Program-made: the position numbers and the translations under genes | Notes under the pieces: generated by a model | The model's input: only the letters and a program-made list of their open reading frames with translations | Told to the model about the DNA's origin: nothing | Database searches by the model: none | Origin: a bacterium | GTDB taxonomy: Bacteria; SZUA-79; Acidulodesulfobacterales; Acidulodesulfobacteraceae | Direction: 5' to 3' | Length of the DNA: 57,486 bases | NCBI GenBank assembly: GCA_021811805.1 | Contig: JAKAQA010000002.1 | Location: 1 to 57,486 of the forward strand | Shown here: positions 34,266 to 43,033 of the stretch, piece after piece | Layout: every line of letters begins with the position of its first letter | Numbering within the stretch: position 1 is the stretch's first letter

Positions 34266-35324
34266 ATGAAGAAAAAAATACTTTTACCGGCGTTAATATT
34301 ATTATTAGGCTTGTTTGCCGCGTGCTCCGCGCCGGATTTTTCCTCCGCCGCAACCATAGGAAATATCACTTCGATATACGGCGCTATGAGCAACCCCATA
34401 GTCGGCTACGGCCTCGTTACCGGTCTTGACGGAACGGGAGACCAGTGGGGCGTTAACGTTACCCAGCAGAGCATAGTTACTATGCTGTCAAAATTAGGCA
34501 TCAATACCAACGAGGCTTCTCTATACGAAATCAGGGATACCGCCGCCGTTATGGTTACTGCGGAGCTTCCTCCTTTCGCCGTTCCGGGCGAAAGAATAAA
34601 CGTTACCGTAAGTTCTATCGGAAATGCGGAAAGTTTGCAGGGCGGAGTTTTATTGATGACCCCGCTTAAAGGACCGGACGGGAAGGTTTACGCGCTCGGC
34701 CAGGGCAGCGTATCTACGGGCGGCAGCGTTGCATCCGAAAACGTTATGCCTCTTCCCGGATATGTGCCGGTATCGCAAAATTTCCAGACGTCGGGCATTA
34801 TCGACAACGGGGGAGTCATAGAAAAAGGCGTGTCTATAGGACTCAATACTTTCAGCAACGTCCGTCTGATTCTTAAAAACCCCAGTTTTACCGACTCGTC
34901 GAGAATTGCCGGCGCTATAAACGCAAAAATAGGCAAAGGAACGGCAAAGCCGCTCAATTCTACAAGCGTATCGGTCGCCGTCCCCGCTTCTTACAAAGGA
35001 AACGTTTCGCAGTTTATCTCGGTTATAGACGCTATAGACGTTAAAACGCATTCAAAAGCTATCATAGTTATAAACGAAAGGTCTGGAACCGTAGTAATGG
35101 GCGGAAATATAAAAATAAATCCGGTTGCTATATCTAACAGAAATATAACGCTTAAGATAAACAAAAAAAGAGTCCCCAACGCATTTTATTTGAAAAACGG
35201 ATTGACTGTGGCCGAACTCGTAAAAGCCTTAAATGCCGTGGGTGCTCCAACGTCAAGCATAATATCTATACTCGAATCTATTAAGGCGGCGGGGGCTTTA
35301 TCGGCGGAAATAAAGATAATTTAA
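34266..35324 (+). CDS. flgI: Flagellar P-ring protein FlgI
   Basis: 352 aa. Signal peptide (LLPALILLLGLFAACSAPDFSSAA), then IGNITSIYGAMSNPIVGYGLVTGLDGTGDQWGVNVTQQSIVTMLSKLGI, and ELPPFAVPGERINVTVSSIGNAESLQGGVLLMTPLKGPDGKVYALGQG. The tail SHKAIIVINERSGTVVMGGNIKINPVAISNRNITLKI... LTVAELVKALNAVGAPTSSIISILESIKAAGALSAEIKI is typical. The usual start 'RIKDIASVEGVR' is replaced by TIGNITSIYGAM. Builds the peptidoglycan-level bushing with FlgA. Confidence 0.96.
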   Translation: MKKKILLPALILLLGLFAACSAPDFSSAATIGNITSIYGAMSNPIVGYGLVTGLDGTGDQWGVNVTQQSIVTMLSKLGINTNEASLYEIRDTAAVMVTAELPPFAVPGERINVTVSSIGNAESLQGGVLLMTPLKGPDGKVYALGQGSVSTGGSVASENVMPLPGYVPVSQNFQTSGIIDNGGVIEKGVSIGLNTFSNVRLILKNPSFTDSSRIAGAINAKIGKGTAKPLNSTSVSVAVPASYKGNVSQFISVIDAIDVKTHSKAIIVINERSGTVVMGGNIKINPVAISNRNITLKINKKRVPNAFYLKNGLTVAELVKALNAVGAPTSSIISILESIKAAGALSAEIKII

Positions 35325-35340
35325 GGTATGGAGGGAGTAT

Positions 35341-35368
35341 TAAAGTTATAGTATAAAAATGTCGATTG
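35341..35368 (+). promoter_or_regulatory. Possible sigma-28 type promoter before flgM
   Basis: TAAA, 16 bases, GTCGATTG, resembling FliA sites (TAAA-N15-GCCGATAA) but with a spacer one base long and two or three mismatches. It lies in the 87-base gap between flgI and flgM, where a FliA promoter for flgM-flgN-flgK-flgL would be expected. Confidence 0.25.
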
Positions 35369-35411
35369 TCATATAAATCAAGATTAAATTTCTAGAAAGA
35401 AGGTAAAAAGT

Positions 35412-35714
35412 ATGGCAATCGAAATTTCCGGAATTACGTCGTCCGTTATAGGCGAAATACCGCAAAACAACAATAACGGTAAGAAAAAAGAAGTAAGCGG
35501 CCCTGAAGCCGGTCAGGCGGCAGGTTCCGATAAGGTCAGCATTTCGGAAGGCGCTAGTTTTATCGGCAGTTTAAAAAGCGCAGTGAACGAGGCTCAGTCG
35601 GCTCCTCTTTCCAAAATTAACGATATCAAGCAAAATATAGCATCGGGAAATTATGCCGATTCTTCAAAAATTGCCGAAGGGCTGATAAACAGTTTAAATA
35701 TTACCGGCGAATAG
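35412..35714 (+). CDS. flgM: Anti-sigma-28 factor FlgM
   Basis: 100 aa, usual length. Unstructured N-terminal half (QNNNNGKKKEVSGPEAGQAAGSDKVSISEGASF), then the FliA-binding helices SLKSAVNEAQSAPLSKINDIKQNIASGNYADSSKIAEGLINSLNI. It holds FliA until the hook-basal body is complete and is then exported. Good ribosome site (AGAAGG). Upstream of the flgN-like gene and flgK, the usual order. Confidence 0.92.
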   Translation: MAIEISGITSSVIGEIPQNNNNGKKKEVSGPEAGQAAGSDKVSISEGASFIGSLKSAVNEAQSAPLSKINDIKQNIASGNYADSSKIAEGLINSLNITGE

Positions 35715-35741
35715 CAAAAATTTAAAGGTTGACAGGCATAT

Positions 35742-36206
35742 ATGAAAAATACGGTTTCAAACGAAAATAAAATCGAAGACCTCCTCGGAATAGTCAGGAG
35801 GTTAAAAAAAGAGCTCGACGACTCTTATTCGATGTTGAAAACTAATTTTAATCCTTTAAAAAATATCGATATATTCGACGATAAAAGAAAAATTTTAAAA
35901 GAAATTGCTGAAAAGATAAAAGAGTTCGGCGCGGTAACCGGCGGCAACGAGGAAATAAGCGGCGAAGACGGAGTCCGCGGCGATTCGGAAATAAAAGAAC
36001 TTATCAAAGCGGAAATACTGGAAATAGCCGAATTAAACAGGGACTTTTCCGCCTTAATCAAAAAAAACATATATTATAATCAGCTTACTATTTCGTTTAT
36101 AACCGAGGCTTTCAGTAAAAGCTCCATTTACGACAGAGCCGGCGTAAACAATTCAAACTTTTTTCCCTTAAAAAACGTTTTAATGAAGTCGGGGGTGAGG
36201 GTATAA
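35742..36206 (+). CDS. flgN: FlgN-like export chaperone
   Basis: 154 aa, helical throughout with heptad character (KIEDLLGIVRRLKKELDDSYSMLK, IKAEILEIAELNRDFSALIKKNIYYNQLTISFITEAF). FlgN proteins bind FlgK and FlgL and keep them ready for export. Sequence similarity is weak, as is normal for this family; the call rests on length, helical pattern and its place between flgM and flgK. The stop is directly followed by the flgK ATG. Confidence 0.72.
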   Translation: MKNTVSNENKIEDLLGIVRRLKKELDDSYSMLKTNFNPLKNIDIFDDKRKILKEIAEKIKEFGAVTGGNEEISGEDGVRGDSEIKELIKAEILEIAELNRDFSALIKKNIYYNQLTISFITEAFSKSSIYDRAGVNNSNFFPLKNVLMKSGVRV

Positions 36207-38246
36207 ATGCTTACCATAAATAATATATTAGACATAGCAGATTCGGCTATGAACGCCAATACCGCGGCAATGAACACCGTATCCCAGAACGTAGCCAACG
36301 TCAACACCCCTTTTTACAACAGCGAAACGCCTATAGAAACGGAAGCTCCAGCGGTAGTAGGCGCTCCTTATACATACGGCACGGGAGTAAACGTAAACGA
36401 TATACAGAGAAGCACCGATAATTTCGTCCAGTCGGAAGTCAACAACGAAACTGCGCAGAACAGCTATTATACAACGCTGTATCAGGGTTTAGACCAGATT
36501 CAGAATCTGTTTAACGACCAGACCGGTTCAGGTTTCAGTTCCCAAATTTCAAAGTTTTTCAACGATTTTCAAAATGTAGCAAATAATCCGTCCAATACTT
36601 CCCAGAGAACGGCTTTATTATCCGACGCTCAGTCGCTTACCGGTTCTATAAATAACGCTTATACTACTATAATGAATACCGTATCTTCCACCAATACTTC
36701 AATTAACGGCGTTATTCCGCAGATTAACAGCCTTACGACTCAGATTGCAGGTCTTAATCAGCAGATTACTTATGCGCTTAACGCGGGGAGCAGCGCCAAT
36801 GAACTGCAGGACCAGCAGATGCAGGCTATAAACAGCCTTTCCAAACTTGTGAATATTTCATATTATACGAATAATAACGGAAAAACGAATATATCGGTCG
36901 GAGATGTTCCGCTCGTTTCAAGCGATTCGTCTTTTGAGATTTCGACGCAGGTTGATGCGTCTAATTCGGCAAATTTAGATATTATGTGGAACGGACCGGA
37001 CGGTTCTGTTCAGCCTGTAACGAGCCAGGTTACCGGAGGCAGTCTCGGCGCATACGTAAATATCGAACAGACTGCCGCGCCGTCTTATATAAGCCAGCTT
37101 AATTCGCTTGCCGCGGCTGTGACCGACAACGTAAACTCTTTGCAATATAACGGCTACGGTCTGGACGGTTCGACGGGAAATTATTTCTTTCAGCCGAATT
37201 TGACGACGGCGGTAACTAATGGTACTGATGCAACTATATCTACCGGCATGGTAACGAATCCCGCCGATTTGACCGGTGATAGTTATCAGATTTCAACGAC
37301 CGGCGGCGGTGTTTTTACCGTTACAAATACTACTACAAATCAAACTTTAAGCAGTTCTGCCGTGAGTGTTTCTTCCACTACAAATAAATACGGGCAAAAT
37401 GTATATACGATAGGTTTTGACGGGGTATCGGTAAATATTACCGGAACTTCCATTCCCGCCGCTGCGCCGGCAAGCGGCGATACTTTTACCGTTCAGCAGA
37501 ATACGACCAATCCGGCCTTTACTATGGAAGTAAACCCTAACTTAACGACGTCTCAGGTAGCTGGGGCATCCGCCGTTTCAACCGCGGTTAACCCGACCAA
37601 TGCCGGCAACGCAACGATTAGCGCCGGTTCGGTTATTAATCCGTATAACGCTAGCGGCGGCCAATATACGCTTACTTATACCGGTATTTCGCCAAATTAT
37701 TTTTCTATTTCCAATAGTTTAGGAGGCACGCCTAGTATAGGAAAGGTTGCTAAAAGCACTAATTCAAGTGGGCAGACGGCATATTCAATTTATTTCGGCA
37801 ATTCCCCTACTAACGATGAAAATTTTCATGTTACTATAACGGGAACGCCTTCTAACAGCGATACCTTTACCGCCGATGTTTTAACGGGCTTGACTTCTAC
37901 TCAGATGAATTCCCTCGGCCTACAGGGCAATAACGAAAACGCTCTTGCCCTCGGCGCGCTTCAAAATAATAATTTGCCTATTAACGGGACAAGTTCGACT
38001 ATTTCGACGTATTATGCGAATATCGTTTCAAATATCGGAACGCAGTCTCAGAGCGCAAACACTAATTACACTAATTCCACCTCCGTTTTGACGAATTTGC
38101 AGAATCAACTCCAATCGTTCGTCGGAGTAAATATGAACCAGCAGATGACGAACCTCGTCAATTACCAGAATTCGTATCAGGCGGCGGCGGCAATTACAAG
38201 CTCTGTTCAGGCAATTATGACGGCGCTATTAAGCACGGTGCCGTAA
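36207..38246 (+). CDS. flgK: Hook-filament junction protein FlgK (HAP1)
   Basis: 679 aa. N-terminal LDIADSAMNANTAAMNTVSQNVANVNTPFYNSETPIE; then NNETAQNSYYTTLYQGLDQIQNLFNDQTGSGFSSQISKFFNDFQNVANNPSNTSQRTALLSDAQSLTGSINNAY, a standard FlgK region. C-terminal helix LQNQLQSFVGVNMNQQMTNLVNYQNSYQAAAAITSSVQAIMTALLSTV. The central section (about 37200-37860) is Thr/Asn-rich and longer than in enteric FlgK (547 aa). Joins hook to filament. A MITE-like repeat follows and separates it from flgL. Confidence 0.95.
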   Translation: MLTINNILDIADSAMNANTAAMNTVSQNVANVNTPFYNSETPIETEAPAVVGAPYTYGTGVNVNDIQRSTDNFVQSEVNNETAQNSYYTTLYQGLDQIQNLFNDQTGSGFSSQISKFFNDFQNVANNPSNTSQRTALLSDAQSLTGSINNAYTTIMNTVSSTNTSINGVIPQINSLTTQIAGLNQQITYALNAGSSANELQDQQMQAINSLSKLVNISYYTNNNGKTNISVGDVPLVSSDSSFEISTQVDASNSANLDIMWNGPDGSVQPVTSQVTGGSLGAYVNIEQTAAPSYISQLNSLAAAVTDNVNSLQYNGYGLDGSTGNYFFQPNLTTAVTNGTDATISTGMVTNPADLTGDSYQISTTGGGVFTVTNTTTNQTLSSSAVSVSSTTNKYGQNVYTIGFDGVSVNITGTSIPAAAPASGDTFTVQQNTTNPAFTMEVNPNLTTSQVAGASAVSTAVNPTNAGNATISAGSVINPYNASGGQYTLTYTGISPNYFSISNSLGGTPSIGKVAKSTNSSGQTAYSIYFGNSPTNDENFHVTITGTPSNSDTFTADVLTGLTSTQMNSLGLQGNNENALALGALQNNNLPINGTSSTISTYYANIVSNIGTQSQSANTNYTNSTSVLTNLQNQLQSFVGVNMNQQMTNLVNYQNSYQAAAAITSSVQAIMTALLSTVP

Positions 38247-38270
38247 TTTATAATTAAAAGGGGTTAATAT

Positions 38271-38470
38271 TTAACCGCCCCGTCAGGCTGGCGTCTGACA
38301 CCCCTCCTTGTAAAGGAGGGGAGCTAAACTAAAGCAGATAATAAAGGCTTAACGGTAAAAAAACAGCTAAAGCTATGAAGAAAGACTCAACAGTAGTAAG
38401 AGCAGATAAAAGGTTTTTCATGAACTCCTCTCCTTTTTAAGGAGGGGAGCCCGTAGGGCGGGGTGGTTTT
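38271..38470. repeat. MITE-like element with inverted arms, copy 1 (between flgK and flgL)
   Basis: About 200 bases. Left arm TTAACCGCCCCGTC..., right arm ending ...GGGCGGGGTGGTT; the outer ends (AACCGCCCCG / CGGGGTGGTT) are complementary with one G-T type mismatch. Each arm holds its own hairpins: GTCAGGC-TGGC-GTCTGAC and CCCCTCCTT-GTA-AAGGAGGGG on the left, CTCCTCTCCTT/AAGGAGGGGAG and GCCC-GTA-GGGC on the right. The core has no credible gene (one 21-codon ORF). Same family as 47998-48154. Confidence 0.8.
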
Positions 38471-38508
38471 GTGATTTATGGTAACAAGTAAAAAAAGAGG
38501 CGTTTAAA

Positions 38509-39510
38509 ATGATACAGATAACCAACGGCATGATATACAACAATATTAACAACGAATTGTCGAACGAATCTACCAGTATTTACAACCTTCAGGACCAGAT
38601 TTCGAGCGGCTTGCAAATCAACTATCCGCAGGATAATCCGGCGGGTATGGTTAACGTTCTTTCGTATAAAAACAGCACCGCGCTCGTTACGCAGTATAAC
38701 TCTAACGTAACTATCGCAAACAGCATAGGCTCTTTAGCTTCGTCCACTATAAGCAACGCGATGACGGCAGTAAATCAGGCAAGCACGCTTGCTATCGAAA
38801 TGGCAAACGGAACGAATACTCCCGCAAATAATCAGGCGGCGGCACAGCAGGTAGGGCAGATTATCAACGAGCTTACGCAGTATGCAAATACTTCTTATAA
38901 CGGACAGAATATCTTTACTGGGAACAATCTTAATTTATCCTCGGCATATACCCCTACGATGGCTTATTTTTCTGCGACTACAACTTCAGGTAGTACTACT
39001 CCTGTTGAATATCAAGTTTATACCTATGCCGGAACGGATACGAACCAGAATTACCAGATAACCCAGAATGAAACGGTAACGCCGTCGCTTACAGCCGATG
39101 CTATCTTCGGAAACGACCCGGCAAATCCATCAAGTAATCCTCCATCTCCATCAAATTCCTATACCCCTTCCGGCCTCATTTCCGTTCTTTCGCTTTTTCA
39201 GTCGGAACTTCAGAATAACGTTTATCAGCAGAATTCTTCCTCTATAATTCAGGGGATACAGAACGGATTAAACACGATGACCGCCGCTCAGGCGACCGTT
39301 GGCACGGTCGTTCAGAGGCTTAACGAACAGCAGACGAGTTACCAGACGGTTTTGTCGAATATTTCTCAGCTCCTAAGCCAGACGCAGGACGTAAACGTGG
39401 CGCAGGCTATGACGAATCTAACGCAGGCGCAAGAGTCTTATCAGGCTACGCTCGAAGCCTCTTCTAATATTACTTCGCTGACGCCGATGCTCCTTCAGTA
39501 TCTTAAATAA
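38509..39510 (+). CDS. flgL: Hook-filament junction protein FlgL (HAP3)
   Basis: 333 aa, normal length. Flagellin-like N terminus: [55 protein letters not shown], and C terminus [14 protein letters not shown]... [49 protein letters not shown]. Joins the hook to the flagellin filament. The middle (about 38970-39160) is short, variable and uses more A/T-ending codons. The first gene after the MITE, so its expression may depend on read-through or on a promoter within the element. Confidence 0.95.
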   Translation: MIQITNGMIYNNINNELSNESTSIYNLQDQISSGLQINYPQDNPAGMVNVLSYKNSTALVTQYNSNVTIANSIGSLASSTISNAMTAVNQASTLAIEMANGTNTPANNQAAAQQVGQIINELTQYANTSYNGQNIFTGNNLNLSSAYTPTMAYFSATTTSGSTTPVEYQVYTYAGTDTNQNYQITQNETVTPSLTADAIFGNDPANPSSNPPSPSNSYTPSGLISVLSLFQSELQNNVYQQNSSSIIQGIQNGLNTMTAAQATVGTVVQRLNEQQTSYQTVLSNISQLLSQTQDVNVAQAMTNLTQAQESYQATLEASSNITSLTPMLLQYLK

Positions 39511-39532
39511 TTGCCGCTTCGGCATAAAAATT

Positions 39533-39811
39533 ATGTTAATTCTTGCAAGAAAAACCGGCGAAAGCATAAAAATAGGTGATAATATAACCCTCGAAGTTAT
39601 TTCCGTGGCAGGAAATACCGTAAAAATAGGAATAGAAGCCCCAAAGGAAGTCGGCATCCTCAGAAAGGAGCTTTACGACATGATTAAAAACGAAAATATT
39701 AGCGCTTCAGCCGTTAATTTATCGGATTTATCGGGATTAAACGATTTGGGCGGCATAAGCAGGCCGGACGGCGCATATATCGATAAAGACAAAAAAAATA
39801 TAAAAACATAA
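39533..39811 (+). CDS. csrA: Carbon storage regulator CsrA with C-terminal extension
   Basis: 92 aa. Residues 1-60 are canonical Csr[52 protein letters not shown]. Key RNA-contact residues L4 and R44-like (ILRKELY) are kept. A polar extension of about 30 residues follows ([26 protein letters not shown]), longer than in enteric CsrA (61 aa). It binds GGA motifs in mRNA leaders; in many non-enteric bacteria its target is flagellin mRNA and its antagonist is FliW, encoded next. Confidence 0.96.
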   Translation: MLILARKTGESIKIGDNITLEVISVAGNTVKIGIEAPKEVGILRKELYDMIKNENISASAVNLSDLSGLNDLGGISRPDGAYIDKDKKNIKT

Positions 39812-39823
39812 GAGGATTTTTAA

Positions 39824-40315
39824 GTGAATACGGTAAATCCAGAAACCGAAATTTTAGTAAAAAGCATATATTATCCCGAAGGGGTGACGGTCGAAAAAAC
39901 GAAAATTATAGAATTCGTTAAACCTATATTAGGATTCGATTCTTTAAAAAAATACTGCATCTTAAATATTAATAAAGAAAAAGAACTTCCGTTTTTTATA
40001 CTGCAGAGCATAGAGAACGATAAATTGTGCTTTATAGTAGCGGACCCTAACTATTTTTTTAAAGATTACGCCGCAAGTATTACCGACGAGGAAAAAGAAC
40101 TGCTCGGTTTTAAAGACAAAACCGACGTAATATTATTCGTGATAGTTACGGTATTTCGGGACTTATATTCATCTACGGTAAACTTAAAAGCCCCCGTCGT
40201 TATAAACGTTAAGAGCCGCAAGGCTATTCAGACGGTTTTAAACAACGATTTATATTCCGTTAAGCAAAAACTGCCGATAATAAAACAGAACCCCGATAAT
40301 CCAAAAACTACTTAA
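39824..40315 (+). CDS. fliW: Flagellar assembly factor FliW (CsrA antagonist)
   Basis: 163 aa from a GTG start (AGAGG ribosome site). FliW motifs: KPILGFDSLKKYCILNINKEKELPFFILQSIENDKLCFIVADPNYFFKDYAASITDEEKELLGFKDKTDVILFVIVTVFRD... STVNLKAPVVINVKSRKAIQTVLNNDLYSVKQKLP. FliW binds CsrA or flagellin, so flagellin secretion frees FliW to block CsrA. Twelve bases after csrA, the usual coupling. Flagellin itself is not in the window. Confidence 0.95.
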   Translation: MNTVNPETEILVKSIYYPEGVTVEKTKIIEFVKPILGFDSLKKYCILNINKEKELPFFILQSIENDKLCFIVADPNYFFKDYAASITDEEKELLGFKDKTDVILFVIVTVFRDLYSSTVNLKAPVVINVKSRKAIQTVLNNDLYSVKQKLPIIKQNPDNPKTT

Positions 40316-40328
40316 GCTATACATTTCC

Positions 40329-41369
40329 TTATTCCGTATTTCTTCTGTCCACTATTACATTCGACCCCGACTTTTCTTTTGCTATGGATTTTAATCCGGA
40401 AACTATTTCGCTTATCTGTCCGTAATGCGAAATTTTTTTGCTTACGTCTTCGATAACCGCGATAGACAGGCTCATTACCGGAAATCTCCGCATTTTTTTT
40501 TGCCTGTCGTACGATTCTATATATCCTCTTTGTTTGTCCGTATTATCGTAAAACGACAGTATGATTTTATCGAAGTTGCATATTACGGTATTTGAAATGT
40601 CTATTATATCGCCGGAATGAGACATAACGACAAAATCGTCTCCGCCGATATGTCCTATGAATACGTATTTCTCGATATCCCTGCATCTTGTTTTAGATAT
40701 GTCGTAAACGGTAGTCGCAATGAGCCTGGACGTCATCATAATAACTTCGTCTCCCCTTAAAAAGCCGTATTTGTCGTTATAGGATTTGAAATTGTCAATA
40801 TCGATATAGGCAAAAGAAAAATTAACGTCTTTATCGAGTTTATCCTTAATCGATTCCATTATAGAGGAATTTCCGGGCAGTTTTGTCAGCGGATTTGCGT
40901 CTAATGCGGATTTAGAAGCGTGTATAATGCTGTCTATTTTATATTCCAGTTCGTATGGATCAAGAGGCTCTTTAATGTAATCTTTCAAAAAATATTTTTC
41001 GTCTTTTACGACGTTAAAATCGAAATCCGCCGGCAGCATAAAAAGAATAGGAATATTGCTCAGCATATTATCCAGCTGCATGTCGTTAATCATCTTAATC
41101 TCTTTTTTATGCGCTCCGCTGTCTTTTCCCGAAATCGCGTTCATCGCAATAATGATTAACTGCGGCGGCGAAGCATAAACGGAATAATATGCCTGATTGA
41201 ACGAATCGAATATCTTAAAATCGTATCTATCCAATTCTTCCTTAAAAACATTATTATATGGAGAGTTTTTATCCGATACTATAAAAATTTTAGGCTTATT
41301 AATAATGTTTTTATCTTTATTCATATAGAATCGGGAATCGGAAATTAATCTTTTATGCAGCCGGTTCAA
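40329..41369 (-). CDS. GGDEF-domain protein with degenerate receiver domain
   Basis: 346 aa from a TTG at 41369, directly after the HDOD stop; an ATG at 41324 (residue 16) is the alternative and neither has a clear ribosome site. The N-terminal half is receiver-like (KIFIVSDKNSPYNNVFKEELDRYDFKIF... IKEPLDPYEL), but the acceptor Asp position reads IIIAMNAIS, so it probably is not phosphorylated. GGDEF domain from about 165: AYIDIDNFKSYNDKYGFLRGDEVI and the active-site loop GGDDF. No RxxD inhibitory site is seen before GGDDF. A likely diguanylate cyclase. Last gene of a minus-strand set with HDOD. Confidence 0.82.
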   Translation of the reverse strand: MNRLHKRLISDSRFYMNKDKNIINKPKIFIVSDKNSPYNNVFKEELDRYDFKIFDSFNQAYYSVYASPPQLIIIAMNAISGKDSGAHKKEIKMINDMQLDNMLSNIPILFMLPADFDFNVVKDEKYFLKDYIKEPLDPYELEYKIDSIIHASKSALDANPLTKLPGNSSIMESIKDKLDKDVNFSFAYIDIDNFKSYNDKYGFLRGDEVIMMTSRLIATTVYDISKTRCRDIEKYVFIGHIGGDDFVVMSHSGDIIDISNTVICNFDKIILSFYDNTDKQRGYIESYDRQKKMRRFPVMSLSIAVIEDVSKKISHYGQISEIVSGLKSIAKEKSGSNVIVDRRNTE

Positions 41370-42221
41370 TTACTCGAATATATAAAGTTCGTCTTTATAG
41401 GAATATATTTCTCCTATTACGGATTTTATGAAATCCATATCTATACCGAGTATGTTTAAGGCATCCCTGTTTATTTTTTCTAAATATGCGGCTCCCGAAA
41501 AACCGATGCCTAATGCCCTTGTTAAGAAATCGGCAATATTTAATATTGCAGTTTCCGCTTTAAAGTCGTCCGCAAGATTAACGTTGTGATGATATTTTAT
41601 CGGCAGATATATAGATGGCGGCAGATTCCATTCTTTTATGAGCATATAGCCTAAATAGTCATGCGATATATTGAGAATATCATGCTCTATATCTACCAAA
41701 GATTTTTTGCTTTTATCCGCATTTTCTATAATTTTTTTAAAATCGTCTTTAAACGCGGTAGCTATAATTATTTTTCCTATGTCGTGCAGTAACCCCGCGG
41801 AAAACATAATGTCCGGGTCTATATTATTTATCTTTTGCGCTTTAAGTTTTACCGCTATATGCTTTGCGGCGAAGGCGCAGAAAAGGCTGTGCTCCGACAG
41901 CCCCGCCATGGTTTCTTTCATAGCGGTAAAAACGGAGGTTGAAATTACGATGCTTTTTAAAACATTGGCGCCCAGCAGCACTATTGCATGGTTTATACTG
42001 TATATTCTCTGGGGAAATCCGTAAAAAGGAGAATTTACTATTTTCAATATTCTTGCCGAAAGGCTTACGTCGCGGGACATTAATTCGCCGATATTTTTTA
42101 TGGAGAAATTATCGTTGTCTATTTCTTCGGAAATTTTCGATAACACTTTAGGCAGGGTAGGCAGGTTATCGGTTTTTTTAACGGTAGCGATTAACTTGTC
42201 CAAGGTGTCTATTTTTTTCAT
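41370..42221 (-). CDS. HDOD-domain signalling protein
   Basis: 283 aa, single HDOD domain: LPTLPKVLSKISEEIDNDNFSIKNIGELMSRDVSLSARILKIVNSPFYGFPQRIYSINHAIVLLGANVLKSIVIS. It retains an HD-like pair (GLLHDIGK) and YHHN, more of the HD metal site than most HDOD proteins. HDOD proteins act in signalling scaffolds and affect motility in several bacteria; an enzymatic role is not shown. One base separates its neighbour at 42223 and the GGDEF gene follows at once. Confidence 0.88.
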   Translation of the reverse strand: MKKIDTLDKLIATVKKTDNLPTLPKVLSKISEEIDNDNFSIKNIGELMSRDVSLSARILKIVNSPFYGFPQRIYSINHAIVLLGANVLKSIVISTSVFTAMKETMAGLSEHSLFCAFAAKHIAVKLKAQKINNIDPDIMFSAGLLHDIGKIIIATAFKDDFKKIIENADKSKKSLVDIEHDILNISHDYLGYMLIKEWNLPPSIYLPIKYHHNVNLADDFKAETAILNIADFLTRALGIGFSGAAYLEKINRDALNILGIDMDFIKSVIGEIYSYKDELYIFE

Positions 42222-42222
42222 T

Positions 42223-42576
42223 TTATGTTCCGGTTCCGCCGTAATTTTTAATTATGACGTTTTTTATGATTTCTTTTATTTCTTCCATAAATTTTCCGCT
42301 TTCGGCCTGCTGGAACCTTTTTTCCAATAAAGACAGTTCTTTTTCCATTTTTTCTTTATTTTCTGTATCGTTTTCCGATTCTGCGCCGCTCGTTCCTTCT
42401 ATGAATATATAATTATCCGACGCTCCCGTAGATTCGGCGGTTATTTTTTTAATATTTCCTATAAATTTATCCGTAAGAACCGTCCCTTTCTTAAGAACCG
42501 TAATTCCTTTGCCGGATATTATATCTTTAGCTAAGATATCGCCTGCTTTAAGATTTTCCGCCGTTACTTTTTTCAT
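42223..42576 (-). CDS. Small HDOD/HD-GYP-associated protein
   Basis: 117 aa. Residues 1-45 match the short domain often found before HD-GYP and HDOD modules: MKKVTAENLKAGDILAKDIISGKGITVLKKGTVLTDKFIGNIKKI. The remainder is a charged helical tail (EKMEKELSLLEKRFQQAESGKFMEEIKEII). It lies one base upstream of the HDOD gene and is probably its partner. No catalytic motif. Function not known. Confidence 0.7.
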   Translation of the reverse strand: MKKVTAENLKAGDILAKDIISGKGITVLKKGTVLTDKFIGNIKKITAESTGASDNYIFIEGTSGAESENDTENKEKMEKELSLLEKRFQQAESGKFMEEIKEIIKNVIIKNYGGTGT

Positions 42577-42667
42577 ATAAATTATAATTACCGTTTAAAT
42601 ATCTTTAAAAGTTGATTTATATTATATCATATTATAAAATTATAATAGAAAAAATAAAATTGATATT

Positions 42668-43033
42668 ATGAAAAATCATACGTTATTAGAATTTAAAATT
42701 GCCACCCGAATTCTTAATATAAATAAGTATATACTGCTCATTTTATTAGAAAAACGGGAAACTCCGGTTAATATCGGACATATATTCGATAGAAAAGTTT
42801 TTTTGACGTCTCTTTTTTCTAAAGCGGAAAGCCGCGCATATGCATATAAAGATAAAATATCTGAAACGGGCGGCGCCGAACTTTTATCGCGGCTTAAAGA
42901 TATACTGACGGATATAACGGAATCCGACAAAACTATTATAAATATTTTAACCGAAAAAAAAGAAAATACCGCCGATAAAATTTCAATGCTAAGGAAACTT
43001 TCCTCCGCCGTTAAAGCTTACGGCGCTAATTGA
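42668..43033 (+). CDS. Helical protein of unknown function, upstream of a PilZ gene
   Basis: 121 aa, not recognised. Predicted all-helical (LEFKIATRILNINKYILLILLEKRE... SRLKDILTDITESDKTIINILTEKKENTADKISMLRKLSSAVKAYG), no signal peptide, size like flagellar chaperones FliT/FlgN but without a motif to prove it. The stop overlaps the TTG of the next (PilZ) gene. Divergent from the HDOD set across a 91-base very AT-rich gap with several TATAAT-like boxes. Confidence 0.6.
   Translation: MKNHTLLEFKIATRILNINKYILLILLEKRETPVNIGHIFDRKVFLTSLFSKAESRAYAYKDKISETGGAELLSRLKDILTDITESDKTIINILTEKKENTADKISMLRKLSSAVKAYGAN

Noticed and set aside
38375-38440. Small ORF MKKDSTVVRADKRFFMNSSPF within MITE copy 1
   Set aside because: 21 codons, no ribosome site, ends in the arm hairpin and is not shared by copy 2.
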